DNA of 28,220 nt, from assembly GCA_003427395.1 (NCBI GenBank), contig BFEA01000785.1, positions 543,422 through 571,641 on the forward strand, read 5' to 3'. Source of the stretch: Chara braunii. Its lineage: Eukaryota; Streptophyta; Charophyceae; Charales; Characeae. Made by a program: the position numbers and the translations under genes. This document shows positions 7,307 through 16,269 of the stretch, piece by piece; positions within the stretch are counted from its first letter, which is position 1; each line of letters begins with the position of its first letter. Below the pieces are notes generated by a model. It was not told where the DNA came from, ran no database searches, and was given only the letters and a program-made list of their open reading frames with translations.

Positions 7307-9835
7307 CTAAGGGATGAGCAGAAAATTGCTCGGGAGGAACGGGACTGCAAAGTCATCCAGAGGTCTTCTTTGCCAGCCAGGCTCTCCTGCCCTCCAGTGT
7401 TTCCATTGTATGTTGAGGTCATCTTGAAGTTCAGAAAAGACATGTTGAGGATCCTGCCAAATCAGGCAAAACGATTCCCGAATAGCTTCCTTGAGAGTGG
7501 GGTCTTTTTCATCGTGATACTCCTGTTTCATGATCTTCCAGGCACTTTGAGTACCGTATCTGATTTCTTCTTCTATCTCCTGTTGTGCTCGCTGCAGACC
7601 GAATTGGTGATCTTTTCTCTCAAAGGAGCACCTCGCTCTCCAGGCTTGCATGATGACATGTAGCCTCATATATGAGAAGAGGTTAGTGGCGAACGGAGTC
7701 CAATGTGCAAGCAACTGTTGGTTTTTGCCCAGGAGGATGAGACCCAGGTCCCACGGGATGTGCAGGCACTTTGAGTACGGGATCTGATTTCTTCTTCTAT
7801 CTCCTGCTGTGCTCGCTGCAGACCGAATTGATGATCTTTTCTCTCAAAGGAGCACCTCGCTCTCCAGGCTTGCATGATGACATGTAGCCTCATATATGAG
7901 AAGAGGTTAGTGGCGAACGGAGTCCAATGTGCAAGCAACTGTTGGTTTTTGCCCAGGAGGATGAGACCCAGGTCCCACGGGATGTGCAGGTTCATGAGCG
8001 AGTGGAATGCTGCGTCCCACCACCTCCGTATTTGGGCCACCATCGGGCACGCCAGCAGGCAGTGTTCCAGAGTTGCCCTGGCACAGTAGGTGCAGATGGG
8101 GGACAGCAGTCCTTTTTGCTCGAGGTCTGTTCTCGATACGAGCCAATCGGGGTGGGCAGACAGCGGTGTAAGATTTGCCATTGTAGAGACCTGAGGTTTG
8201 TAAGCATTAGTTTGGCATACTTGGCCCAGAGGAGGCTGTGGAGCAGCAGTGGGTTGAGTGGTGAATCTCGCTCCCATCTTTGTGAGATCGTTCGAGCAAT
8301 CTGCTGCTGGGGCCGAGCTGCTCTGTACCCCCCTTTGACTGTGTAGTCCCAGATGTGCAAGGTCTGTTGGCCCGTCCATTCCCATTCATCCGGGTCAAAG
8401 CAGCGTTGAGCAATGGGCATAGCCGACTCGTAAGCCTGAAAGCCTTTGTCCTGGTTGCCCACCACTCTCACATTGATCAGGCCCGCCCAAAATTCTGTGG
8501 TATCCAAATCCTCATTCCGAACCAAGTGACAAAGCCGCGTTCCTGGGGTGCGCAAGCCGAAAGCTTCCAGTGTGCACCTCCCGCAGTCCGTGTTGTGCAC
8601 CCTGTAGACATTCTCCGGTCTGGGCAGGTCTATATATCTAACCACCCAGTACTGTGGTTGAATCGTCGGGCCTATTTCAAGGGTTTGCTGCCAAGCTAGA
8701 GGGATTGCTTCCATCAGTTCATGGACCTTTTCTTTGACATTCCTCGCATGCTTCAGCTTGTCCCTCAACCACTCCATCGAGGCTCATTCCTGCACGACTG
8801 GGTCCCAGAGATCGCCCACTGTATAGATTCCTTTTTTTGCCCAGGTGAGCCACAATGAGTTAGTTGTGAGCATAAATGGGTTGTCGGCCTCATCCAGGAT
8901 GAAGGACTTACCGAACAGCGGCTGCCTCCATACGGATGCCACCTATTGGGTGTACGCTTTTGTTTGGGGCCTCTTGTTCTCCATAATTTAATCATGCAAG
9001 GCCAGAGGGGATCGTTGGGGATGTCCTGTCTAGTGGCAAGCGCAACGCCTGTCGCTTGTCTGTTGTGGCGGAGGCCCGGGATTGTCTAGTAATTATTGGT
9101 CAACCATTGAAAGGGGTGAATGTGATTAGGGGACAGTGATTCCGGTGTCAGACCAGCAATCTGCACGCATGTCAGGGGTCTCCATGGAATGTTGTTTCCT
9201 ACGAGGAGTCTGATTAGTACCTTAAACATCATGGTCTCACTCTCCCTTAGAGGGTCCAGTATCCCCAACCCCCCTTTGGATCTTGGTTGTGTGAGGGTGT
9301 CCCAACTCACCCTATTTAAGCAGCCCTCCGATTTGACGTTATTTTTCCACAGATACGATGTCAGCGCCTTTCGCGGCCTGGTATATTGTTGTGGTTTCAG
9401 GGGCCACACTGCCAGTTTATACCATATAGCCACGAGGATAACATTGTTAATTGTCGCCGCCCGTCCCACCAACGATGTCTGCAGTCCTTCCCATCTTGCG
9501 AGGTGGTCGATGGTCACATTCACAAGGTTATCTCCGTGGTCCAAAGGGGGGCACATTGTTGTTAGCCTCACTCCCAAAATCTTGATGGTGTCTTCTTTTC
9601 TCACCCATGATACGCACGGGTCCGGTGGCGGGGGCACATCTTGAGGATGGAGCCACCAGCCCTCTGTTTTAGAGCCCCAATTCACTGTCATATTTGTCGC
9701 CAGTGAAAAGAGGTGCATGGTTTGGGTTAAGGCTTGGAGGCTGTCTCGATCCGCGCGTATGACGACCGTGAGGTCATCAGTGAACAGTGACGTTTTTTTC
9801 TGAAGTTTTCTGAATAGCTCAAAATTGTTTTAGCC
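7307..9835 (-). pseudogene. LINE-1 ORF2 remnant: end of reverse transcriptase, post-RT region, Cys/His domain
   Basis: The protein would copy element RNA at the target site. Reading leftward: RT catalytic motif L-F-T-D-D-L-T-V-V (the usual F-A-D-D with Thr for Ala); W-x-x-K-T-E-G; I-K-I-L-G-V; the post-RT signature K-G-G-L-G-I-L-D-P (near 9260); a stop at 9086; then, after frameshifts, F-I-L-D-E-A-D, W-A-K-K-G-I-Y-T-V-G-D-L-W-D-P (8820-8900); and the zf-RVT-like block L-Q-W-Q-I-L-H-R-C-L-P-T followed by C-x2-C-x6-H-x4-C (8043-8094). A long tail runs to a stop at 7307, its frame shifted by a 224-bp tandem duplication. Several frameshifts and stops make it non-functional. The domain order is that of plant-type LINEs, and the 5' half (endonuclease, RT motifs before C) is absent. 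Confidence 0.85.
7541..7988. repeat. 224-bp tandem duplication inside LINE-1
   Basis: GGCACTTTGAGTAC starts at 7541 and again at 7765. Copy 1 is 7541-7764 and copy 2 is 7765-7988, both ending GGGATGTGCAG. I see only a handful of differences (ACCGTATC against ACGGGATC, CTGTTGTGC against CTGCTGTGC, TTGGTGATC against TTGATGATC). The length is not divisible by three, so the duplication shifts the frame of the LINE C-terminus. It therefore happened after the copy was dead, or killed its C-terminal tail. Confidence 0.95.
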
Positions 9836-9859
9836 AAGGCCGGATAATGGCCCCGGTAT
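9836..9859 (+). repeat. Family A head fragment, left of LINE-2
   Basis: GCCGGATAATGGCCCCGGTAT matches the start of the family A copy at 14609 (GCCGGGTAATGGCCCCGGAT). It stops abruptly at the T-tract of LINE-2, and the missing remainder seems to resume after 12030. The simplest reading is that LINE-2 interrupted it. Confidence 0.65.
9846..9859 (+). repeat. Target-site duplication of LINE-2, left copy
   Basis: AATGGCCCCGGTAT lies directly against the A-tail end of LINE-2 and is identical to 12017-12030. Confidence 0.75.
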
Positions 9860-9884
9860 TTTTTTTATTATTTTTTTTTGAAAC

Positions 9885-9945
9885 AGGTCCTTATGGTCCT
9901 GGCTCCATGTCCATTATGGGGAGCGTCAGTCCGGTTCCTATTCCC
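9885..9945 (-). repeat. Diverged family A-like core at the LINE-2 3' end
   Basis: On the minus strand: ACCGGACTGACGCTCCCCAT, then ATGGACATGGAGCC and an A-rich tail. The order ACCGG, GCTCCCC, ATGGAGC, A-tail is as in family A, but the match is weak and several bases are missing. It mirrors the position of the core in LINE-1. Confidence 0.4.
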
Positions 9946-10142
9946 CCAACAAGTCAAGCTTAAACGCTTCCTTCCGTCTGGCCGAAGGAGCCCTGACCAG
10001 CATTGATTACTCCTGTATGGGAGGATTAACTGTCAGCTTGCCCTACCCCAGCTTTCCTCTCAAAAACCCCGTTGGTCCTGACGAATAGGTATTGAAGCAC
10101 AAGAAAACCGGGAGAGTTGTCTATCCGTCTGAGACTAGAACC

Positions 10143-12000
10143 TCAATTTGTCCCTCTCGGTGCTACATTCCTTATTGTTGTTGGAGTAGCCCATTTCTTC
10201 CAGTGTAATGTATTGTTTGAGACTGTCGCGATCTTTCCCCGTAACAACCAGTCTCTCATGAAGATTTGTCTCTTGAGTGTGAGTCTATCAGGTTTGCCTC
10301 TCGTTGTTGTCGATATGCTCCTCCATTTGCATTGGATCTCTGTTTCCACCATCCTCGGCAGCAGGGTCCACATTTCCTTTTCCATATGACCCACAGGGCT
10401 AGTTTCCTGATCATGTGGAACCAGACCGCTTTTCCACCTCTGAGGCTCGAGGATGTTAGATAACAGTAGGATGTTCAAACGGGTGTGGTTAGGGGGAGGG
10501 GATGAGAAAAGGTGGGACCATAGATCTCAGACTTTGTTCCGTATCCAGGCGGTCATGCTGCAGTAAAGGAGGCAGTGGAGGATGTCTTCAGGGACATTAT
10601 CCCCACACATTACGCACAATTCCAAGCTATCAGGGTCCGAGTGTTTTCTTCTTTTGTGGAGCCACTGGTTGACAGGGAGTGCTGCATGGGCTAGGAGCCA
10701 CTGTAAGCTACAGATTCTAGCTGGTTTGATGGCGAGGTATTTTATCCAGGGGATGAATATTGATGTTGTTGGCTCTAGGATCGGTGTCTCTCTCCGTCTG
10801 TCTTCAAGTTTGGGGTTGGGGTCCGTGGTCAGTAGGCCTAGGTTGTACCCAAATTTTACGTTGTATTTCGGTATCGTTTTAGTTTTTCCAGATTTGCTTT
10901 GTTTCCATAACCACTCCTTAGGATCGAATTCGAGTTTATTCATGGTTTGTTTTTTGTTACCCTCACTTTTCGCAGCCGGAAGGACTCTATCGTCTCTAGC
11001 TGAGGTTCTCTATTGAGGATGGCTAGTTCCTGGAGGTTGTGATTGGCGATGGGATAGAAATAGAATTTGGAGAGGTAGCAAGTGGCTGAGGTGCGAGATA
11101 CGAACCGGTATGCTCTGTTCGGTGATGTTTGGGATGTGAGTATACCCCAGTCCCCTGGTTTCCAGGATAAGTCTTCTTTCAAGAGGCAAAGCCAATGGGG
11201 TGGGATGCTCTTTTGAATTATACTTAGGTTATCTACGAGAGCGTGACATCCTTTTAGGGTGTTCCGGAGTTCTTGTTCCGATCGCCATTCCCCCCGTTCT
11301 TCTGCCCACAGGTGCTTTACCGCCACACCCGTTTTTCAACTCACGACAACCATCTTCGGTACTTCAATTTTAGTGACAGGGCCTGCCCCCGGGGTCCTTA
11401 ATCCAATCGTTGCAAAACAACGGTTGGATCAGAGTCTCTTCCTTGTTATCCGTTGTGCCATGTTTGCTTGGCATCATACACGTCAAGCTTTCAGAGTCGG
11501 GGTCCAGTAGTGGTTGGGTGTTGGGGCTGCCTAGTTGTCTGAGTTTCGTGTGGTGCTTCTGCAGTATATGCATGATCTTATCGTCCACTCCTTTGTCATA
11601 ATCCAGAAGTAGCCGCTCATGTTTGGTGGGGAGCTTATCGGCGCTAAGTTTCTTATGCTGTCTAGAGTTATCTTGGTCCATGGTAGGTATTGTTTCGTCA
11701 TGATCTTGATGATCCATTTCATCTGTAGTGTTGTTGATTCCTGCTTGGGGTCGATTAGCCCTAGGCCTCCCTCCTCCAGTTTCCTAATAATGTGGCTCCA
11801 TGCTACCCTATTGATGCATGAGGTTCGGTTGGGGTCCCCTGTCCATAGATAGCATCTTGCTCTAGCCTTTATGGTTTGGAAGTCGATGTTCAGGGGAGAC
11901 CAAATGGATGCAATGCACCATAGTGTGGAGAAGATAGCTGTGTTTATAATTAGTGCCCCCCCTATCAAGGATGCCTGTGCGTTCTTGCATGGGGCCAAGT
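10143..12000 (-). pseudogene. LINE-2 ORF2 remnant: post-RT region and Cys/His domain
   Basis: Reading leftward, the first block (11998-11531) matches the region after the RT palm: Q-A-S-L-I-G-G-A-L-I-I-N, A-R-C-Y-L-W-T-G, C-I-N-R-V-A-W and E-E-G-G-L-G-L-I-D-P. This is the same layout as LINE-1 (S-L-V-G-R-A-A-T-I-N-N, S-Y-L-W-K-N-N, C-L-N-R-V-S-W, K-G-G-L-G-I-L-D-P). A frameshifted linker follows (11326-10940). Next is the zf-RVT-like block I-C-S-L-Q-W-L-L-A-H-A-A-L-P with C-x2-C-x9-H-x4-C (10560-10616), then a basic tail to 10143. Frameshifts and stops separate the blocks. The whole RT catalytic core is missing because of 5' truncation, so it is dead. Confidence 0.82.
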
Positions 12001-12016
12001 GAGTTATTGTTTTGGC

Positions 12017-12030
12017 AATGGCCCCGGTAT
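12017..12030 (+). repeat. Target-site duplication of LINE-2, right copy
   Basis: AATGGCCCCGGTAT lies directly beyond the truncated 5' end of LINE-2. After it the sequence resumes a T/A-rich segment like the one that follows the same motif in the family A copy at 14609. Confidence 0.75.
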
Positions 12031-12110
12031 CTTAAAATTTCAAATTCTATGTAAATTTTCATATGTACATCGTGCCTCTAGCTACCCTGGCCTAGAGCCA
12101 GGGCTATCTG
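12031..12110 (+). repeat. Probable remainder of the family A copy split by LINE-2
   Basis: After the right target duplication the text CTTAAAATTTCAAATTCTAT continues in the A/T-rich style of family A after its GGCCCCGG motif, ending near ATCGTGCCT, where the intact copy has GACGCTGGGCCT. The match is loose, and I rely mainly on position. Confidence 0.4.
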
Positions 12111-12670
12111 GCTGGCTATTTTATCTGTTCGGCCTGTGGGACCAGGTCGCGTGCTCATTCAGTCCAGTCCATTCCTGCCCGGTATGACTGTCAGTACCAG
12201 TCCAGTCTAGTTTTCCGTCAGTCTGCTTGGGGTATACCCCAGATGCAGTCTGTTTTCAGTCTCATTCTTCATTTGCACAGTTTGGAGTACGTGCGTGTTG
12301 AGTCTGCATTGGAGTTGCTTTGTCCCTTCCAGGTCCATCTCCATCTCCCCCATCCTCATCCCCTCGTCTTGATCCTGACAGACCGCCATTCCGGCGGGTC
12401 CGTCACAATATGGGACACTAAGCCCGATTCCCGGCAGAGTCACAAAACCGAGTTATAATTGCACTACGGGGCAAGATACAGTTTGCAATTGCACTTCGGG
12501 CACCCTACCTGGCCAGAAGTTAGGTTGTATACATTGACCGAACTACAATTTGAAATTGTATATTGGCCCATAGTGCAATTATTAACTCATTTTTGTGACT
12601 CCCGTGTAATTTCCCCTAAAACGAAAAAGGCCATAGGGCTCCACGATACATTTCAATTTGCAGGAGAATT
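12111..12670. other. No gene recognised
   Basis: It holds CCAGTCCAGT-type short repeats (12158-12210) and a TGCAATTG / CACTACGGG / CACTTCGGG reiteration (12458-12500). Frames open on both strands here overlap and do not resemble known proteins. Confidence 0.4.
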
Positions 12671-12671
12671 C

Positions 12672-12826
12672 TTTTTTTTTTTTTTTTTTTTTTATAAACT
12701 GGACATGCTCCAATCTATTCGTGAGGAGCAACACATGCTGAGAACAAGCCGAGTGTCCCATTCAAAAACATACTGACAAAATTATGCAGAAAACTTTGAG
12801 ATACTGGGGCCAATACCCGGCTTCGA
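12672..12826 (-). repeat. Family A copy with A-tail (minus strand)
   Basis: Read on the minus strand it starts GAAGCCGGGTATTGGCCCCA, continues with a T/A-rich stretch, then AATGGGACACTCGGCTTG, GCATGTGTTGCTCC, and ACGAATAGATTGGAGCATGT, and ends in about 22 A (12672-12693 as T). It matches the plus-strand copy at 14609-14776 along its whole length of about 130 bp plus tail. Confidence 0.85.
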
Positions 12827-12969
12827 CTAAAGATGATAGCTATGCAATCTAAACAAAAAGTTAGGTTCTCTAAGGTTTGATCATGGGAATATTCAGACCA
12901 AAAACCACCTGCCTTTAACGACTGTCAGCAGCTCAACCCTATCCGTCTCTCCCCTATACCACAATACCC

Positions 12970-13275
12970 AATCTCTACTAGGCCTCCCACCCCCAACTGC
13001 TAGGTTACAGAGTGGCACGACCCACCCCAGAAAACCCCCACCTGCTAGGCTACAGGGCAAAGCGACCCGCCGCGGCTCCGCCCAGCGTCAACTAAGTATC
13101 AGCTCGCCAATAGACACTAGAGTGCCTTCCACCCTCGACAACTCCCCAGATCTCTCTACCAGGTCTCATGCCCCCGTACCGCTCGGGTTACAGGGCAGCA
13201 CGACCAAGGCCCAGCACCAACCAGCGTCATTCTGACCTCGTCCATTCGCAAACCACAGGGACCAAGGACGTCAGC
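12970..13275 (+). repeat. Family B repeat cluster, copy 3 with two partial units
   Basis: GCTAGGTTACAGAGTGGCACGACC (12999 on), GCTAGGCTACAGGGCA (13045 on) and GGGTTACAGGGCAGCACGACC (13185 on) are reiterations of the family B centre. The last is preceded by CCCAGATCTCTCTACCAGG and followed by CCAACCAGCGTCATTCTGAC and ACCACAGGGACCAAG, as in the copies at 1710 and 2190. Some of these strings are quoted only in part. Confidence 0.65.
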
Positions 13276-13666
13276 AGATACTAGACAAGCCACCAATCGT
13301 CGATATAGTTGTAGTTCCTATCATTCACTCTTTCAAGCACTGGTTGCAAACATCCAACAAAAAAACTTTTCAACCTTACTCTGGCAAGACTTACTGCGGT
13401 AGAGCCACCATCTCCACCGCTGTTGTACCCTATTTCCGCCCTACTGGCTAGCCCCTTTTCTGCAGAGCGCATTATCTCCAACCATCACCGCAAACACAGT
13501 CCACTGCAACCAACACCAAAATTATGAGGATTTTTCCAGTTGAAACCTCAAAAGTCAAAGGAATTCAGGGAACTCATATACATGTGCAGGAATCGTAACC
13601 TAAAAGGCAATCAACATCTATTATTCCCACAAGGAGCGAGGACGAGAGCGAACTACTTCTCTCCCC
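13276..13666. other. No recognisable feature
   Basis: This is single-copy sequence without a convincing frame, repeat or RNA gene. It immediately precedes the proline-rich frame at 13667 and would hold its promoter if that frame is a gene, but I see no defined promoter element. Confidence 0.35.
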
Positions 13667-14242
13667 ATGGAAATTCCTGCGCCTATTCACGTCTCTGCTG
13701 GATGTAAAAGGCTCACAAGAAACCGAGCGGCTTACTCCTCCCCCCCAAAAAAACAACCTCATGTCCTTTCACTGCCTCCACTGGAAGGCGCCCCCTCACC
13801 TCCCAGCCCCAGTTCAGAACAGCCCCCTAAATCGCCCCTGCTCCCTCAGCAGCATACAATACCCCATAGAGCATGCCCCCACAGAGCCGAAGATCCCCCT
13901 TCCCTCGTGTCCCACCCCCTCCAAGTGAAACACCCCTCAACCTCTCACCTTGCTACCCCTTGTCCTCCCTCCCAACCGCCGTGGCTGATCCGACCCAAAT
14001 CAGCTGGCCCAGAAGAGAAGAAACCCACAATACCGCCCCTACCCTCTCAAGGATCGCACCTCCCACCTTGTATGACCCTCGCAGGGAGGGGCTCAAACCC
14101 TGAAGGAGATCATTCAATCAGCACCTATGAGCCCAAACCCTACAGTATCGCAGCTCGAGACTCGATTGTGACCAGTTTTTTGGAAATCCCTCAAACAGGT
14201 GAGATCAAATATCGAATTCAAAAAATAAGAGTCCAAGCTTGA
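13667..14242 (+). CDS. Proline-rich ORF of unknown function, possible first exon
   Basis: 191 codons from the ATG at 13667 (context CCCCATGGA, favourable for eukaryotic initiation). Residues 20-140 are rich in Pro, Ser, His and Lys. The end is more protein-like (…Y-S-I-A-A-R-D-S-I-V-T-S-F-L-E-I-P-Q-T). A CAG|GTGAGA sequence at 14196-14204 would be a good 5' splice site inside the frame, and GCAG at about 14360 could be an acceptor. The frame could therefore be exon 1 of a host gene or the leader of a transposon gag. No domain is recognised. The C-rich composition alone could also keep the frame open by chance. Confidence 0.35.
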   Translation: MEIPAPIHVSAGCKRLTRNRAAYSSPPKKQPHVLSLPPLEGAPSPPSPSSEQPPKSPLLPQQHTIPHRACPHRAEDPPSLVSHPLQVKHPSTSHLATPCPPSQPPWLIRPKSAGPEEKKPTIPPLPSQGSHLPPCMTLAGRGSNPEGDHSISTYEPKPYSIAARDSIVTSFLEIPQTGEIKYRIQKIRVQA

Positions 14243-14604
14243 GCGTACAAATATAGAGAACTACGTCGGATTTAGAATTAGATCAAAGTTGGATAAACGT
14301 AGGATATCAATTCCACTTTGAGAAAACCAATCCGTAACCCTTTTGTAGTTCAATTTGCAGGATAACTTCTCCATCTGAAGAAAATTTGGTTATAGGATTG
14401 GGGTTATGAGATCAAGTGAGTTCTTGTACGAGGACTGAAAGCCTGGACCGACGTTCCGTCTGTTGCGGGGGGAAGGTTTGGATAGCAGGTGGGTTCAGTT
14501 TTTGACCCTCTGGTCTCATAGTTTTTCAGACTTTTTCTGAATTTTAGCCTATCTCATGAGGCCCTCTGTCTAATAGGGTAGAAATTGCTCATGGTCCTAT
14601 TCTC
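14243..14604. other. No recognisable feature
   Basis: This is AT-moderate sequence with stops in all frames and no repeat match elsewhere in the window. It could be intron if the upstream frame is a first exon. Confidence 0.35.
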
Positions 14605-14776
14605 AGCTGAAGCCGGGTAATGGCCCCGGATCTCGAGTTTTTCCGTATATTTTCTCCAATATGTTTCTAATGGGACGCTGGGCCTGGTTCCCATCACCTG
14701 CGGCTCCCCATGAATAGATTGGAGCATTGTCCCAAAAAAACAAAAAAAACAAAAACAAAACAAAACAAAACAAAAA
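14605..14776 (+). repeat. Family A copy with (AAAAC)n tail (plus strand)
   Basis: This is the best reference copy. It starts GAAGCCGGGTAATGGCCCCGG at 14609 (with four bases before it) and continues through CTCGAGTTTTT, a T/A-rich stretch, AATGGGACGCTGGGCCTGG, CACCTGCGGCTCCCCATGAA and TAGATTGGAGCATTG. It ends in a tail of A with interspersed C. About 130 bp plus tail and non-coding, so it looks like a short retroposed element or a dead-on-arrival LINE 3' end. Confidence 0.85.
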
Positions 14777-15081
14777 TTTAAAAGGTTACAGGATTGTCTA
14801 GGCAGCCTTGCAAGGAGCCGAAATTTCGAAGAAGTAGCTGTGCTGCCCAACAAACCGTAGGACTAGTCCTAGGACTGTTTTTCACATCCATTGATTCAAA
14901 AAAAAAAAAAAGTCTACAATTGTTTTTTTTTCATATTAGGACTTAGTGGAACGGAGACCGATAGCATTTTGTGGGATTTTCTAGATATGTCGAACACAAA
15001 CAGCCAATCCTCTGGGGTCACCAGATTAATCAATGTTGTCCTGTGAAAGAACATTTCGTTACTTATCCACTATGTAATGAA

Positions 15082-15190
15082 GGGGTGCTGGACCCCGTTT
15101 CCAACAGGTGTCGCCCCCCTCAAATAGATGGGGTTCATCTAAATGCAGTCCTGTATGGCAGAGGTCCCCTTACCACCCAGGGGGGAACCT
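15082..15190 (+). repeat. Diverged family A copy
   Basis: GGGTGCTGGACCCCGTTTCC, then CAACAGGTGTCGCCCCCCTC and AATAGATGGGGTTC follow the family A core order. Downstream is GGTCCCC-TTACCACCCAGGGG, which resembles the flank of the copy at 436-525. Confidence 0.5.
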
Positions 15191-15453
15191 GCTGCTGATG
15201 GTTCAAAAAAGACAAAAAAAGATGTGTGGAATGAGACCCTAAGGGCAGCGGTAGACTGCCGCAAACTCCAGCTTTTTAGAGGCGAATTGATCACCATTAT
15301 ACCATGTACATCCACGAAAGTGTGGGTGTGAGTATGCCCTGACTTGAAAAAAGCAAGCGAGAAGAAAATCGAGACGTACTTTCCGCTCTAGGAAAAAAAG
15401 AGAGAGTCTGACACTTGCCACTGTCAGGGTGCATGCCTATGGAAATGTGGAAA

Positions 15454-15843
15454 TGGCTGACAGGAGCAAGCCGCCTAGTACACAAGTGGCATTCAGGAGG
15501 TTGTGGGTTCATTTCCTACTGACAACCTGGGCACGCTTAGTGCCCACCAACTGAGGTAGTTGGCTTGCTCCCCTCGGTCAGTATTGGTAGGGTCTTTGCC
15601 CATCAGAGGGGGGGGGTGGCCATTTACACTGCTGTTACTCTATTGGGGCAGGAGACGTAGATAGGAGGCAGCTGCTGGCAAAATGCTGGTTCTTTGCGTT
15701 AATCTCTAGCTTATATCTCAATCATCCTGAATATTCCTGACTCATCCCAAATTTTCATTAATCATCAATGTATTCCAATTCTAAGGGACGCTGGGCCCGG
15801 TTCCCAGCACGTGCTGCTCCCCAACGAATAGATTGGAGCAATT

Positions 15844-15881
<38 letters not shown>
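15454..15881 (+). mobile_element. Candidate SINE: tRNA-like head, family A tail, poly(A)
   Basis: TGGCTGACAGG at 15454-15464 resembles an RNA polymerase III A box, and GGTTCATTTCC at 15506-15516 resembles a B box 52 nt downstream. The tail at 15783-15840 is a good family A core (GGGACGCTGGGCCCGGTTCC … GCTCCCCAACGAATAGATTG), followed by 31 A at 15851-15881. The tail is solid. The link to the tRNA-like head is inference, because the boxes are imperfect and 270 bp of unmatched sequence lie between. Confidence 0.4.
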
Positions 15882-15882
<1 letters not shown>

Positions 15883-15960
15883 CCAGTTCCCCACACCTAT
15901 TCCCTGACCACCGCCGATTGGGGTGGGGGACAACATGCATCCCCGTGATTGTGAGAGGTA

Positions 15961-16096
15961 GCTATGCTTGAAGGGGTCCCCTGTATAGCATGAGGAGTAG
16001 TGGTAGGTAGGTAGTCAGAGGAGAAATTGCTATGCTTGAAGGGGTCCCCTGTATAGGCTTTGGAGTGGTGGTAGGTAGGTAATCAGAGGAGAAATT
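15961..16096. repeat. 68-bp tandem duplication
   Basis: GCTATGCTTGAAGGGGTCCC starts at 15961 and at 16029. Both units continue CTGTATA-G…GTGGTAGGTAGGTA-TCAGAGGAGAAATTG. The units differ by a few bases in the middle. The array runs into the phased G/A tract. Confidence 0.92.
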
Positions 16097-16135
16097 GAGA
16101 GAAGAATATATAAAATAAAAAAGAAAAATAATAAA

Positions 16136-16262
16136 GGGAAAAGAGGGGAAAAAAGGGAAAAAAGGGAAAAAAGGGGAAAAAAGGGGAAAAAAGGGGGAAA
16201 AAGGGGAAAAAAGGGGAAAAAAGGGGAAAAAAGGGAAAAAAAGGGGAAAAAAGGGGAAAAAA
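16136..16262 (+). repeat. Phased G3-5/A5-7 array
   Basis: Thirteen runs of three to five G (16136 to 16256) alternate with runs of five to seven A at a period of about 10 bp (for example GGGGAAAAAAGGGGAAAAAA). A-tracts repeated in phase with the helix cause intrinsic curvature, and this many G-runs could form quadruplexes. It is a non-coding simple repeat. Any peptide read from it (Phe/Pro repeats on the minus strand) is an artefact. Confidence 0.9.
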
Positions 16263-16269
16263 AAGAAAA

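Larger units (their letters stand above)
6581..9835 (-). mobile_element. LINE-1: 5'-truncated non-LTR retrotransposon
   Basis: The element reads right to left. It begins inside the reverse transcriptase just before its catalytic motif (FTDD, 9773-9784) and ends in an A-rich tail seen as T/C runs at 6581-6630. A family A core (6709-6763) lies between the end of the coding region and the tail, where a 3' untranslated region should be. Missing the 5' end is typical of target-primed reverse transcription. The coding remains are described in the next entry. No flanking duplication could be identified for this copy. Confidence 0.8.
9860..12016 (-). mobile_element. LINE-2: second, distinct 5'-truncated LINE with target-site duplication
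   Basis: The element reads right to left, with its A-tail seen as T-rich sequence at 9860-9879. It is bounded on both sides by the identical 14-mer AATGGCCCCGGTAT (9846-9859 and 12017-12030). A-tail, 5' truncation and a direct repeat of the target together are the hallmark of target-primed LINE insertion. A weaker extension of the repeat (ATTGTTTT at 9824 and 12006) suggests a longer duplication with a small internal deletion. Its protein is only distantly similar to LINE-1, so this is another family. Confidence 0.8.
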
